Positions 1 to 9,234 of a DNA stretch of 64,000 nucleotides are shown here, in pieces (within the stretch, counting starts at the first letter, position 1; every line of letters begins with the position of its first letter). The notes beneath the pieces are model-generated. The model did no database searches, was not told the DNA's origin, and worked only from the letters and a program-made list of their open reading frames with translations. A program made the position numbers and the translations under genes. Source of the DNA: an uncultured Muribaculaceae bacterium (GTDB lineage: Bacteria; Bacteroidota; Bacteroidia; Bacteroidales; Muribaculaceae). The stretch is taken from the NCBI GenBank assembly GCA_947174275.1, contig CAMWIJ010000001.1:32800-96799 (forward strand). The letters are read 5' to 3'.

Positions 1-3000
1 GCGCCTGAAATGGTGATGAGGTCGCTCTTGGCCTTGGCCACACCGGCGGCGATTGTGCCTACGCCGCTCTCCGACACGAGCTTCACGCTGACGCGGGCGT
101 CGGGGTTCACGTTCTTGAGGTCGAAGATGAGCTGCGCGAGGTCTTCGATTGAATAGATGTCGTGGTGGGGAGGAGGAGAAATGAGTGAGATGCCGGGTAT
201 GGAGTGGCGGGTCTTGGCGATAATCTTGTCGACCTTGAAGCCGGGAAGCTGTCCGCCTTCGCCCGGTTTCGCACCCTGGGCTATCTTGATCTGTATTTCA
301 TCGGCGTTGACGAGATATTCGGTGGTGACGCCGAAACGTCCCGATGCCACCTGCTTGATTGCCGAGCGTGCCGAAGTGCCGTCCTCGCGCGGTTTGAAGC
401 GGGCTGCGTCCTCGCCACCCTCGCCGGTGTTGGAGCGTGCGCCGATGGCGTTCATCGCTATGCCGAGAGCTTCGTGGGCCTCGCGCGATATGGAGCCGAA
501 CGACATGGCGCCCGTCACGAAGCGGCGCATGATATCCTCTATCGGCTCTACCTCCTCTACGGGTATCGGTGTGCCTTTTTTGAAGTCGAGAAAGTCGCGG
601 ATGAATATCGGTTCGGGCTTGTTGTCGACAAGCGATGTGAATTCCTTGAATTTCTTGTAGCTGCCCAGGCGGGTCGCAATCTGGAGCGTGGCGATTGTCT
701 CGGGGTTCCATGCGTGCTGCTCGCCGTCCTTGCGGAACGAATACTGCCCGATGTGGCGTATGGGCGCCTCGGTGTCGTAGTCGTCGGCGAATGCCTCGGC
801 GTGGTCGGCGATGATTTCACGCTGTAGGTCGGCCATGTCGATGCCGCCGATTTTTGAGATTGTCTCTCCGAAATATTTGCGTGTGATGCTTTCGCCTATG
901 CCGATTGCCTCGAAGAGCTGTGCGCCCTTATAGGAGGTGAGGGTGGAGATACCCATCTTCGACATCACTTTGAGCAATCCTTTGTCAACTGCCTTGATGA
1001 AGTTCTTTTCGGCGGTGTGGAAGTCGAGCTGCAGCTCCTTGCTCTTGACAAGGCTGTCGATTACGGCAAATGCCAGATAGGGGTTGACGGCGCTTGCACC
1101 GTAGCCCGACAGCAGGGCGAAATGCATCACCTCGCGGGCGTCGGCAGTCTCGACCACGAGCGCGGTCTGCACGCGTTTCTTGCAGTCGATGAGGTGGTGG
1201 TGCACTGCCGATGTGGCAAGCAGAGAGGGTATGGGTGCGTGTGTGGCGTCGATATCGCGGTCGGATAGCACGATGTAGTTGCATCCTTCGTCGACCGCTT
1301 TTTCCGCTTCCTCGCACAGGCGCTGAATGGCATTTTCAAGCGCGTCGGCTCCGGCGTTGATGTCGAATGTCATCGACAGCTTGCGGGTGTTGAAGCCCTT
1401 GTAGCGGAGGTTGCAGAGTATGTCGAGCTCCTGGTTGGTGATGATGGGGCGTTTCAGTTCCACCATCTTGCACAGTTCGGGGCCGGGGCTCATGAGGTTC
1501 ATGTTGATGGCGCCGATGTAGCTGTCGAGACTCATCACAAGCTCCTCGCGCAAAGGGTCGATGGGCGGGTTGGTCACCTGTGCGAAATGCTGGCGGAAAT
1601 AGTTGAAAAGCAGCTGCGGCTCGTTGGAGAGCACGGCGAGCGGTGTGTCGTTGCCCATGGAGTTGACCGGCTCCTTGCCGTCTACCGCCATAGGTGTGAT
1701 GATTTTCTCTATCTCTTCGCGGTTGTAGTTGAATGCGCGGAGCTGACGGGGGAAATTCTCGATGTCATTGTTGACCTTGCGTCCCGAGATGATTTTATCG
1801 AGTTTGATACGGTTTTTGGCAAGCCAGTCGCGGTAGGGGAACTGGCCGGCAAGCATCTCTTTGAGCTGGGCGTCGTAGAGCACTTCACTGTTCTCCATGT
1901 CGACCATGAGCATTTTGCCCGGACGCAGACGTCCTTTTTTCTTCACCTCTCCGGCATCGAAGGGGAGCACTCCGATTTCCGATGCAATCACCATCGTGTC
2001 GTTGTTGGTGATGACGTAGCGGGCCGGACGGAGTCCGTTGCGGTCGAGCATGCCGCCGGCGTAGCGTCCGTCGCTGAAGAGCAGTGTGGCCGGGCCGTCC
2101 CATGCCTCCATGAGTATCGAGTGATATTCGTAAAATGCCTTCAGCTCCGGAGATATCGGGTTCTTGTCATTGAAACTCTCGGGCACGAGCATCGCCAGCG
2201 CGTGGGGTAGCGACATGCCGCCCATAACGAAATATTCGAGCACATTGTCGAGCGATGCGGAGTCGCTCATGCCGGGCTGCACTATCGGCGTCATGTCGTT
2301 GTCGCCGAACGCTTCGGGATGGAGCATGCATTCGCGGGCTTTCATCCACAGACGGTTGCCGCGTATCGTGTTGATTTCTCCGTTGTGGCCGAGCATGCGG
2401 AACGGCTGTGCCAGCGCCCAGGTGGGGAATGTGTTGGTCGAGAAGCGAGAGTGAACGAGCGCCATGGCCGTGGTGAAATGGGGATTCATCAGGTCATGGA
2501 AATAATATCGCAGCTGCAGCGACGAGAGCATCCCCTTATAGATGATGGTACGCGACGAGAGCGACACGATATAGAATGCCTCCTTGCCGGGAATGCCGCT
2601 TTGCGCTATCTTCTTTTCGATGCGCTTGCGGAGTATATAGAGTTTCGGTTCGAGAGGCTCGTTGGTGGTCTCGTCGGCTATGAATATCTGTTTGATGTCG
2701 GGCTCTGCGGCTCTGGCGACACGGCCGAGCTGGTCGGAGTTGACCGGCACGTCGCGCGGTGGCAGGAACGACAGCCCCATCTCTATGGTCTCGCGCTCGA
2801 TGATGTCGAAAATCATCTGGCGCGCTTCATCGTTGTCTTTGGGCAGGAACACAAGTCCCGAGCCGTAGCGACCTTTCTCGGGCACGGCTATACCCTGGAG
2901 CAAAATAAATTCGTGGGGTATCTGTACCATTATTCCGGCGCCGTCGCCTGTCTTGGGGTCGGCGCCCTCGGCTCCGCGGTGCACCATGTGCTCGAGCACC

Positions 3001-3128
3001 TGAAGCCCTTTTTCTACAAGTTGGTGTGATTTGACTCCGCGGATATTTACCAGCAAACCTACTCCGCAGGCGTCTTTCTCATAATCGGGATTGTAAAGTC
3101 CCTGAGGTAGAGGCAAACCTTTCTGCAT
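1..3128 (-). CDS. gltB: Glutamate synthase large subunit (partial, C-terminus outside window)
   Basis: Large (alpha) subunit of glutamate synthase, which moves the glutamine amide to 2-oxoglutarate in ammonium assimilation in the cytoplasm. Reading leftward from ATG at 3128, the protein starts [20 protein letters not shown] and then has Cys21, expected to be the amidotransferase nucleophile exposed after propeptide removal. The [16 protein letters not shown] stretch of class II amidotransferases follows. The last visible residues read [19 protein letters not shown], typical of the FMN-binding synthase domain. About 1042 residues are present; the family is usually near 1500, so the rest of the FMN domain, the 3Fe-4S cysteines and the C-terminal beta-helix lie outside the window. 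A -7 box sits about 75 bases before the start. No frame break was noticed. Confidence 0.93.
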   Translation of the reverse strand, partial: MQKGLPLPQGLYNPDYEKDACGVGLLVNIRGVKSHQLVEKGLQVLEHMVHRGAEGADPKTGDGAGIMVQIPHEFILLQGIAVPEKGRYGSGLVFLPKDNDEARQMIFDIIERETIEMGLSFLPPRDVPVNSDQLGRVARAAEPDIKQIFIADETTNEPLEPKLYILRKRIEKKIAQSGIPGKEAFYIVSLSSRTIIYKGMLSSLQLRYYFHDLMNPHFTTAMALVHSRFSTNTFPTWALAQPFRMLGHNGEINTIRGNRLWMKARECMLHPEAFGDNDMTPIVQPGMSDSASLDNVLEYFVMGGMSLPHALAMLVPESFNDKNPISPELKAFYEYHSILMEAWDGPATLLFSDGRYAGGMLDRNGLRPARYVITNNDTMVIASEIGVLPFDAGEVKKKGRLRPGKMLMVDMENSEVLYDAQLKEMLAGQFPYRDWLAKNRIKLDKIISGRKVNNDIENFPRQLRAFNYNREEIEKIITPMAVDGKEPVNSMGNDTPLAVLSNEPQLLFNYFRQHFAQVTNPPIDPLREELVMSLDSYIGAINMNLMSPGPELCKMVELKRPIITNQELDILCNLRYKGFNTRKLSMTFDINAGADALENAIQRLCEEAEKAVDEGCNYIVLSDRDIDATHAPIPSLLATSAVHHHLIDCKKRVQTALVVETADAREVMHFALLSGYGASAVNPYLAFAVIDSLVKSKELQLDFHTAEKNFIKAVDKGLLKVMSKMGISTLTSYKGAQLFEAIGIGESITRKYFGETISKIGGIDMADLQREIIADHAEAFADDYDTEAPIRHIGQYSFRKDGEQHAWNPETIATLQIATRLGSYKKFKEFTSLVDNKPEPIFIRDFLDFKKGTPIPVEEVEPIEDIMRRFVTGAMSFGSISREAHEALGIAMNAIGARSNTGEGGEDAARFKPREDGTSARSAIKQVASGRFGVTTEYLVNADEIQIKIAQGAKPGEGGQLPGFKVDKIIAKTRHSIPGISLISPPPHHDIYSIEDLAQLIFDLKNVNPDARVSVKLVSESGVGTIAAGVAKAKSDLITISG

Positions 3129-3203
3129 ATCTTTTACCTTAAAATTTTGCGGGGCGGCGTTATATTATACGGGTCACCCCTGCTATCGTTTATAATTACG
3201 ATG

Positions 3204-3237
3204 CAAATATAATCATTTTGTTGCAAATGCAAGCAAA
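3204..3237 (-). promoter_or_regulatory. Probable gltB promoter
   Basis: On the minus strand a -7 box TATATTTG lies at 3211-3204 and a TTTG -33 box at 3237-3234, separated by 22 bases, slightly long for the Bacteroidetes consensus. Transcription would start near 3197, giving a leader of about 68 bases. The surrounding 3129-3297 gap is strongly AT-rich, and no other element was recognised in it. Confidence 0.6.
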
Positions 3238-3297
3238 AATATAGAAAAAATCTATAGAAATAAATAAAAGCATAGCAAAAAGTATATTTTCTTACAT

Positions 3298-4200
3298 CTA
3301 AAGCCAGTTGTTGCGGCGCGAGAGCACTGCGCGCGACTGTGTCAGCATGGCGATGAACGTGCGCGTGGCGTGCTTGCGGTAAGAGCCGCGCAGAGTGAGC
3401 ACGCTGCCGGCCATCTTGTTGCCGGGGATATCAATCGGAATTGCGCGCATGTCATCGTTGCCGTAGACTGAGGTCTCGGCGAGCACTGTCACCATCTGCG
3501 AGTGTCTGACAAGCTGTATGAGTATGTTCACTTCGTTGAGTTCCACCTTTATGCGCTGCGTGCCGGCGTATGCCCCGAGCAGCTTGTCGAAGGCGTTGCG
3601 CGCCTGAAGCCCCGGTGACGGAAGCGCGATGGCATATTGCCGCAGGTCGTCGATGCCGGCTTTGGGCTGTCGCGCCAGCGGATGGTCTTTGTTGACGATG
3701 GCGGCAAGATGGCTGTCGAAAAGTATGTGCGACTCTATTTCCTGACGTAGATTGTCGGGCATGAATGCAAGCACGAAATCCACCTCGTAGTTCGACAGCA
3801 TGACAAGCAGTTCGGCCATCGTCTTGTAATACACATTGAGCTTGATGCCCGGATACCGCTGCATGAATTCAAGCATGGTTTCGGTCAGTATCGGGCTGAA
3901 AGAGTAGGTGACACCGATATTGAGAGTGCCGGTGACAAGGCCGTGGATATTCTTGACGGCATCAGCACAGCTCTCGGCCGAATTGAGCGTATCGATTGCA
4001 AGCGGAAGCAGGCGCTCGCCCTCCTCGGTGAGCTTTACGGAATGGCTGTTGCGGTAGAACAGCTGCGTGCCGAGTTCATCCTCAAGCTGCCGTATCTGCT
4101 GCGAGAGTGTCGACTGTGTGATATTGACCTTGGCCGACGCCTCCGAGAAGTTAAGGGCACGGGCGGCTGCCACAAAATATCTGAGCTGGCGTAGTTCCAT
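3298..4200 (-). CDS. LysR-family transcriptional regulator
   Basis: A 300-residue LysR regulator. Residues 1-60 form the winged helix-turn-helix, beginning MELRQLRYFVAAARALNFSE, with the recognition helix around ITQSTLSQQIRQLEDELG. Residues about 90-295 form the periplasmic-binding-protein-like effector domain. It starts 12 bases after the end of the threonine/serine exporter pair and points at gltB, 169 bases downstream, so it probably belongs to the exporter operon and could act on the exporter, on gltB, or elsewhere. The family assignment is certain; effector and targets cannot be read from sequence. Confidence 0.92.
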   Translation of the reverse strand: MELRQLRYFVAAARALNFSEASAKVNITQSTLSQQIRQLEDELGTQLFYRNSHSVKLTEEGERLLPLAIDTLNSAESCADAVKNIHGLVTGTLNIGVTYSFSPILTETMLEFMQRYPGIKLNVYYKTMAELLVMLSNYEVDFVLAFMPDNLRQEIESHILFDSHLAAIVNKDHPLARQPKAGIDDLRQYAIALPSPGLQARNAFDKLLGAYAGTQRIKVELNEVNILIQLVRHSQMVTVLAETSVYGNDDMRAIPIDIPGNKMAGSVLTLRGSYRKHATRTFIAMLTQSRAVLSRRNNWL

Positions 4201-4212
4201 AAGCAGTACTTG

Positions 4213-4695
4213 TTATTTGGTGACGCTGAATGATATTTTCTTGAAGATGTAGATCGGTATCAGTACCCCCACCGCCATGCCGATGATGACAAAGAAGAAT
4301 ACAATGCCGTTTGACTGGCAAATATACAAAAAATGATTGAACTCCTCCTCTCCCGAAGCGGTAAGAGCGAGCAGAAATGCCTGAATGGTCTTGTAGGCAT
4401 ATATCCCCGGTATCATCGGCAGAAGGGCGGGAAACGCGAATGTCTCAGGCGGACACTTCACACGCTTGGCGCAGATGATGGCGAGAAGCCCCACTACAAA
4501 TGCCCCCGCAAGGCTCGCCGGCACAATGTGTATCCCCCCGAGATTGATCATGCAGTAGCGTGTCATGTGGCCGAATGCCGCTATGAGTCCGCAGTATTTC
4601 AGTGCCATGCGCGGCGGATTGCTGATTGCGCCGAAACCTATGCCGGCGACGGCCGCAAGCAGCCCGTCGGAAAATATCTCTAAAACTGTTGTCAT
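4213..4695 (-). CDS. Threonine/serine exporter family protein, short (ThrE_2-type) subunit
   Basis: A 160-residue membrane protein made almost entirely of hydrophobic segments (about five helices), matching the C-terminal ThrE_2/DUF3815 half of the ThrE amino-acid exporter. Its ATG overlaps the stop of the preceding gene in an ATGA, so the two halves are translationally coupled and probably form one transporter in the inner membrane. In actinobacterial ThrE the two halves are fused; the split form is usual in other phyla. Substrate (threonine or serine) is inferred from family only. Confidence 0.85.
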   Translation of the reverse strand: MTTVLEIFSDGLLAAVAGIGFGAISNPPRMALKYCGLIAAFGHMTRYCMINLGGIHIVPASLAGAFVVGLLAIICAKRVKCPPETFAFPALLPMIPGIYAYKTIQAFLLALTASGEEEFNHFLYICQSNGIVFFFVIIGMAVGVLIPIYIFKKISFSVTK

Positions 4696-5513
4696 AAATC
4701 GCTGAAACTAATCTTCATCAATAAAAATGCCGCTGTAAGCCCAACTGTGATGCATGCCGTGATGATGGTGGCTTTGGCAAACCTGCTGAACGCACACAGG
4801 TAATGGTCGGTCAGAAGGTCGTTGACACTGTTGATATACGGTATGCCCGGAATGAGAAACAGCACACTCGTGGCGAGGGCTACTTCGGGCGTCGAGGTGA
4901 TGCCGTCAAACACATAGCCCGCCGTGCCTACCACCGCAGCCGTAAACGCGCTAACTGTCGTCACAACCATGTAATTGACGCGTTGACGCGTAAGCAATAT
5001 CTTGAATGTGTAGCCGATCAGCGTCGCAACGGCCACTATGCACATCCCACGCCAGTCGCCGCCGAATATACGGCAGAATGCCGCATTGGCCGCTGCCACA
5101 AGCAACAGAACAATCCAATCGTTGTAGCGCTGACCTTCGAGAAGTTTCGGAAACTCCGCCTTCGCCTCAGCGAGTGTGAGCTTTCCCTCGGCCACACGCC
5201 AGCTAAGATTGCTCAGACGGGTGTTGAGGGCATAGTCGTTGGGCAGATGCGCTATCGTCGACGAATGGCTGTATGACATACCGTCGGCATCGGTCAGCGT
5301 GACAATGCAATGGGCCGGAAGTATCGTCAGCTCCACATCATATCCCCCCGCCGACGCCATGCGGTTGATATTCTTCTGTATGCGGCTGCATGTGGCCGCA
5401 CATCCCAGCATGCATGATGCGTATTTCGCAAAAAACATGCAGTCGCCCCTGAGCTCTGCGCTCACTGCGCATCCGTCATTCATCGCAGTCATCGTCGTCA
5501 TAGAGGAAATCAT
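4692..5513 (-). CDS. Threonine/serine exporter family protein, long (ThrE/DUF1212) subunit
   Basis: The N-terminal partner of the split ThrE-type exporter. About 110 residues of soluble domain are followed by roughly five membrane helices from residue about 130 onward. Four ATG codons lie close together at the start (5513, 5501, 5492, 5483). The last, at 5483, overlaps the stop of the upstream small ORF and would couple their translation; the first would give 273 residues and overlap that ORF by 38 bases. I keep the longest form but consider 5483 equally likely. It ends in an ATGA overlap with the short subunit. Confidence 0.85.
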   Translation of the reverse strand: MISSMTTMTAMNDGCAVSAELRGDCMFFAKYASCMLGCAATCSRIQKNINRMASAGGYDVELTILPAHCIVTLTDADGMSYSHSSTIAHLPNDYALNTRLSNLSWRVAEGKLTLAEAKAEFPKLLEGQRYNDWIVLLLVAAANAAFCRIFGGDWRGMCIVAVATLIGYTFKILLTRQRVNYMVVTTVSAFTAAVVGTAGYVFDGITSTPEVALATSVLFLIPGIPYINSVNDLLTDHYLCAFSRFAKATIITACITVGLTAAFLLMKISFSDL

Positions 5514-5649
5514 ATTTTTCTATGCCAATGATATGGTGTCTGCGCAGAAAGCGCAACGGGTGTAGATGAAACACACTGACTGCTGTCCCCGCAAGGACAA
5601 CAAGTATCGCAGCGATGCTGCACAGCCATATAATCTGAACCGAGGTCAT
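5476..5649 (-). CDS. Small single-span membrane protein with acidic tail
   Basis: A 57-residue ORF starting MTSVQIIWLCSIAAILVVLA, with one membrane segment at residues about 5-28, a basic stretch (PLRFLRRHH) and a terminal acidic tail DDDDCDE. I do not recognise the family. It is supported as a gene by a -7 box at 5671-5678 that places the transcript start about 15 bases upstream of its ATG, and by its stop overlapping one of the candidate start codons of the exporter subunit. The longer reading that starts upstream crosses the promoter and is unlikely. It could be an accessory subunit of the exporter or a translated leader peptide. Confidence 0.55.
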   Translation of the reverse strand: MTSVQIIWLCSIAAILVVLAGTAVSVFHLHPLRFLRRHHIIGIEKYDFLYDDDDCDE

Positions 5650-5670
5650 AGTCGTAATTTTTTTTGGTTG

Positions 5671-5678
5671 CAAATATA
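5671..5678 (-). promoter_or_regulatory. -7 box of the exporter/LysR operon
   Basis: CAAATATA on the plus strand reads TATATTTG on the minus strand, a perfect TAnnTTTG. Predicted start of transcription is about 5664, 15 bases before the small ORF. No clear TTTG -33 box was found at the expected distance. Confidence 0.5.
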
Positions 5679-5773
5679 CTTCTATAAACACTTGGCCGAC
5701 GATTTTGGCATACGAAAGTTTCAATAGTCACACTCGTTATTTCCGATAATAGTCCGCAACGTGCTCAAATTTA

Positions 5774-5804
5774 TTTGGAAGAAATAAAAAATTGTGTAAT
5801 TTTG
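5774..5804 (+). promoter_or_regulatory. Promoter of the thiamine operon
   Basis: A textbook Bacteroidetes promoter: TTTG at 5774-5777, 19 bases, then TAATTTTG at 5797-5804. Transcription would begin near 5811, at the 5' edge of the riboswitch. Confidence 0.8.
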
Positions 5805-5810
5805 CAGCAG

Positions 5811-5893
5811 CACAGGAGGGGTGTCCTCATTGAAGGACTGAGATTATACCCTACGAACTTGATGCGGTTAGTACCGCCGAAAGGAACTTGTGA
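5811..5893 (+). promoter_or_regulatory. TPP riboswitch (THI element)
   Basis: The conserved aptamer cores are visible: GGGGTGTCC, CTGAGATTATACCC, GAACTTGATGCGGTTAGTAC and CGCCGAAAGGAACTTGTG, in the right order. CACAG at 5811-5815 can close the P1 helix with CTTGTG at 5888-5893. It sits directly after the promoter and 90 bases before thiS, so it should lower expression of the whole operon when thiamine pyrophosphate is plentiful. Downstream of the aptamer, GATATC followed by a T run occurs twice (5892 and 5959); these may belong to the expression platform, but no strong terminator stem is evident. Confidence 0.93.
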
Positions 5894-5982
5894 TATCTTT
5901 TTTCGCATAGCCGTCAACAGGATTATCCCTCTTTGTGTCCGTCATCATATCGATGCCGGATATCTTTTTTTCAACTGTTCTT

Positions 5983-6186
5983 ATGAAAGTAGAGATCAAC
6001 AACAGGGAAATCATCCTGCCCGACGGATGCGACAACATCGTTGCGCTCCTGCAGAGTCAGGGTATAAGTGAGAAAGGCCATGCCGTAGCAGTCGACAACA
6101 AAGTGGTGCCTCGTGCCTCATGGGCCGGCTTCAGACTTGCAGAAGGTATGCGGATAACGATTATCAGAGCCGTGTGCGGAGGGTAG
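5983..6186 (+). CDS. thiS: Sulfur carrier protein ThiS
   Basis: A 67-residue ubiquitin-like protein ending in the diagnostic Gly-Gly (RAVCGG), whose C-terminal carboxylate is adenylated and turned into a thiocarboxylate to supply sulfur for the thiazole ring. I start it at MKVEINNREI (5983) because that gives the usual ThiS length; an in-frame upstream ATG at 5935 would add 16 hydrophobic residues from the leader. First gene after the TPP riboswitch, 4 bases before the tenI-thiE fusion. Confidence 0.9.
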   Translation: MKVEINNREIILPDGCDNIVALLQSQGISEKGHAVAVDNKVVPRASWAGFRLAEGMRITIIRAVCGG

Positions 6187-6190
6187 GGCG

Positions 6191-7342
6191 ATGCGACTGA
6201 TAGCTATAACGCTCCCCGAATTTTTCGAAGGGGAAGCCGCCTCCATAGTGTCTTTGCTGACCGACGGGGGCTATTGGCGGGTGCACATACGCAAACCCGG
6301 CGCGACGGCCCGACAGCTCACCGATTTTCTCCGACAGATACCGTCAGAGCTATATCCGCGCATCTCTCTCCACGACCATTTTGACATTGCTCTCAGTCTC
6401 TCTGTCGGTGGCCTGCACCTGAACAGCCGCAATCCCCGTGCGCCCCGCGGATGGACCGGTGTCGTAAGCCGCTCGCTCCATTCTGTCGGCGAAATAGCCT
6501 CACTCGACTGTGACTATGCCTTCCTCAGTCCGATATATCCGTCTTTGTCAAAACCCGGCTACAGCGCCGATTTTGACTTTGACGAATTGCGTGACGCTGT
6601 CGACAGCCGCATTTTCGCCCTCGGAGGTGTCACTCCCGACCGCTTCGATGAAATCGAGGCGCTTGGTTTCGGCGGTGCCGCCATGCTCGGCGCCGTCTGG
6701 AAAGCGCGTATCGATGCAGCTGCCTTCAGGCTTCAGTTCATCACCCACGCTCCCGACACGGCTGAGATAATCCCCCAGGTGGAGAAAGCCCTTGCCGGCG
6801 GTTGCCGCTGGATACAGCTCCGTCACAAAAATGCCTCTCCTGACTCGCTGCTCGCCTGCGGACGGCAGATCAGAACTCTGTGCGACTGCTACGGCGCGAC
6901 ATTCATTGTCGACGACCACGTCGGTCTTGTGGACCCTCTCGGTGCCGACGGTGTGCATCTCGGCAAAAACGATATGCCTGTTGCCGAAGCGAGGCGCATA
7001 TTGGGTGTGCGGCGTATCATCGGTGCCACCGCCAATACATTCGACGACATCGCCGCGGCAAACGACGCCGGTGCCGATTACATCGGACTCGGTCCCTACC
7101 GCTTCACCACAACAAAACAAAAACTCAGTCCCGTGCTCGGCATCGACGGATATAACGACATCGTTGCCCGCTGCAGCGCCTCCGGCATCCGGCTTCCGAT
7201 AGTGGCGATAGGCGGCATCGCATTGCCCGATATTGCCCCGATAATCTCTACCGGAATCGGCGGAGTTGCCGTGAGCGGCACAATCAGAAATGCCCCCGAT
7301 CCGGTTCGGATCACAGAAGAAATAATCAAACGAATAAAATAA
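6191..7342 (+). CDS. thiE: TenI-like/ThiE fusion, thiamine phosphate synthase
   Basis: A 383-residue protein made of two TIM-barrel domains of the ThiE/TenI family. Residues about 1-185 hold a divergent copy (HIRKPGA, LHDHFDIA, GGLHL, FLSPIYPSLSKPGY, FALGGV) resembling TenI thiazole tautomerases. Residues about 186-383 hold a canonical ThiE (WIQLRHKNAS, FIVDDHVGL, GADGVHLGKND, IGATANT, YIGLGPYRFTTTKQK, IVAIGGIAL), which joins HMP pyrophosphate to thiazole phosphate. Single-domain proteins of about 200 residues are usual, so this is a fusion. It may carry thiazole tautomerisation and coupling on one chain. ThiE activity is a firm call; the tautomerase role is inference. Confidence 0.9.
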   Translation: MRLIAITLPEFFEGEAASIVSLLTDGGYWRVHIRKPGATARQLTDFLRQIPSELYPRISLHDHFDIALSLSVGGLHLNSRNPRAPRGWTGVVSRSLHSVGEIASLDCDYAFLSPIYPSLSKPGYSADFDFDELRDAVDSRIFALGGVTPDRFDEIEALGFGGAAMLGAVWKARIDAAAFRLQFITHAPDTAEIIPQVEKALAGGCRWIQLRHKNASPDSLLACGRQIRTLCDCYGATFIVDDHVGLVDPLGADGVHLGKNDMPVAEARRILGVRRIIGATANTFDDIAAANDAGADYIGLGPYRFTTTKQKLSPVLGIDGYNDIVARCSASGIRLPIVAIGGIALPDIAPIISTGIGGVAVSGTIRNAPDPVRITEEIIKRIK

Positions 7343-7351
7343 AAACAAGAT

Positions 7352-8119
7352 ATGTCGAAACTGATAATCGGAGGTCGTGAATTTTCATCACGCCTCTTTG
7401 TCGGAACAGGAAAGTTCCGCAGTAATGAAATAATGGAGCAGGCCATCCTTGCATCCGGCACTCAGATGGTGACCGTGGCAATGAAACGTATCGATATGGA
7501 CAACACCGACGACGAGATGCTCCACCACATCATGCACGATGGCATTCAGCTACTGCCCAACACATCGGGCGTACGCGACGCGCAGGAGGCCGTGCTCGCC
7601 GCGCAGCTCGCCCGCGAAGCGTTCGGCACCGACTTCATAAAACTTGAAATTCACCCCGACCCGCGTTATCTGCTCCCCGACCCGGTGGAGACCCTCAAAG
7701 CCACCGAAGAGCTTGCAAAACTCGGGTTCGTGGTTCTCCCTTACATCCAGGCCGACCCCGTGCTCTGCAAGCGCCTTGAGGAGGCCGGTGCGGCTACCGT
7801 GATGCCTCTTGCCGCTCCTATCGGCAGCAACAAGGGGCTCGTGACACGCGAACTGTTGAAAATCATCATCAGCCAGAGCAGTGTCCCCGTTGTCGTCGAC
7901 GCCGGACTCGGTGCGCCCTCTCATGCCGCCGAAGCCATGGAACTTGGCGCCGATGCCGTGCTTGTCAACACTGCTATTGCCGTGGCCGGCGACCCTGTGG
8001 CTATGGCACGGGCGTTTGCCGCAGCTACCGCCGCCGGACGCGATGCTTATCTTGCCGGTCTCGGTGCCGTTTCCGACTGCGCTGAAGCCTCAAGTCCGCT
8101 CACCTCATTCCTCGACTGA
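7352..8119 (+). CDS. thiG: Thiazole synthase ThiG
   Basis: A 255-residue TIM-barrel enzyme that assembles the thiazole ring from deoxyxylulose 5-phosphate, dehydroglycine and ThiS-thiocarboxylate. Family signatures include [19 protein letters not shown] near the start, [65 protein letters not shown] and [12 protein letters not shown]. The length is normal for the family. It lies 9 bases after the tenI-thiE fusion and one base before thiH. Confidence 0.96.
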   Translation: MSKLIIGGREFSSRLFVGTGKFRSNEIMEQAILASGTQMVTVAMKRIDMDNTDDEMLHHIMHDGIQLLPNTSGVRDAQEAVLAAQLAREAFGTDFIKLEIHPDPRYLLPDPVETLKATEELAKLGFVVLPYIQADPVLCKRLEEAGAATVMPLAAPIGSNKGLVTRELLKIIISQSSVPVVVDAGLGAPSHAAEAMELGADAVLVNTAIAVAGDPVAMARAFAAATAAGRDAYLAGLGAVSDCAEASSPLTSFLD

Positions 8120-8120
8120 T

Positions 8121-9230
8121 ATGTTTGCTGACGAATTAAAGAAATACGACTGGGACACCACCACGGCCGAGATAATGCGCATGACGGCGCCCGATGTCGA
8201 GAGGGCGCTTGCTGCCGACCGCCTTTCTGACCGCGATTTCATGGCGCTCGTATCTCCAGCTGCCGCTCCATATCTCGAACGGATGGCACAGAAAAGCCGC
8301 CGTCTCACCGAGCAGCGCTTCGGCAAGACTATGCAGCTTTTCATTCCGATGTACATCACCAACTCATGCACCAACTCATGCGTATACTGCGGTTTCAACT
8401 GCCACAACAGGTTCAACCGTGTCATCCTGACAATGGAGCAGATTAATGCTGAATGCGAGGCTATCAAAAAGCTCGGTCCTTTTGAAAACCTTCTTATTGT
8501 GACAGGGGAGAACCCTGTCAAGGCAGGCACCGACTATATCGAGCAGGCGCTTCGTGTATGCCGGCCATATTTCTCCAACCTCACAATCGAGGTGATGCCG
8601 CTTTCAACCGACGATTACCGCCGCCTCACTCACTCCGGACTCAACGGCGTAATCTGTTTCCAGGAGACCTACAACCGCGCCAACTACAAAAAATACCACC
8701 CCGCTGGCATGAAATCAGATTTCGAATGGCGATGCAACGGTTTCGACCGCATGGGCATGGCCGGTGTCCACAAAATCGGCATGGGGGTGCTAATCGGCCT
8801 TGAGGACTGGCGCACCGATGTCACAATGATGGCTCGGCATCTGATCTACCTGCGCAAGAATTACTGGCGCACGAAATATTCTGTCAACTTCCCGCGCATG
8901 CGCCCATCCGAATCCGGTTTCCAGCCTAACGTTGTGATGACCGACCGCGAGCTCGCTCAGCTCACTTTCGCTTTCCGCATCTTCGACCCTGACGTCGACA
9001 TCTCATATTCTACACGCGAAAACCATGCCTTCCGCAACAACATGGCTACTCTCGGTGTCACTACCATGAGTGCCGGTTCTAAAGTCGACCCCGGAGGATA
9101 TGCGTCATGCACAGACTCTCTCGAGCAGTTCGCAATCAGCGACGATGCCTCTCCAGCTAAAGTGGTGGCCGACCTCAGGGCTCTCGGCCGTGAACCTGTA
9201 TGGAAAGACTGGGACCGCATATTCGACTGA
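8121..9230 (+). CDS. thiH: 2-iminoacetate synthase ThiH (radical SAM)
   Basis: A 369-residue radical SAM tyrosine lyase that makes dehydroglycine for ThiG, the oxygen-independent route used by anaerobes. The iron-sulfur motif CxxxCxxC is seen as CTNSCVYCGF at about residues 87-95. ThiH hallmarks such as LIVTGENPVKAG, YHPAGMKSDFEWR and KIGMGVLIGLEDWR follow. I start at MFADELKKYDWD (8121), just after the thiG stop; a longer frame reaching back to 7881 overlaps thiG and is not credible. In Bacteroides-type operons thiC commonly lies between thiG and thiH; here it is absent. Confidence 0.95.
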   Translation: MFADELKKYDWDTTTAEIMRMTAPDVERALAADRLSDRDFMALVSPAAAPYLERMAQKSRRLTEQRFGKTMQLFIPMYITNSCTNSCVYCGFNCHNRFNRVILTMEQINAECEAIKKLGPFENLLIVTGENPVKAGTDYIEQALRVCRPYFSNLTIEVMPLSTDDYRRLTHSGLNGVICFQETYNRANYKKYHPAGMKSDFEWRCNGFDRMGMAGVHKIGMGVLIGLEDWRTDVTMMARHLIYLRKNYWRTKYSVNFPRMRPSESGFQPNVVMTDRELAQLTFAFRIFDPDVDISYSTRENHAFRNNMATLGVTTMSAGSKVDPGGYASCTDSLEQFAISDDASPAKVVADLRALGREPVWKDWDRIFD

Positions 9231-9234
9231 TTAT

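Noticed and set aside
204..3029. Several plus-strand ORFs of 200 or more residues across 204-3029
   Set aside because: All are complementary to glutamate synthase, which reads continuously leftward with conserved motifs at both ends.
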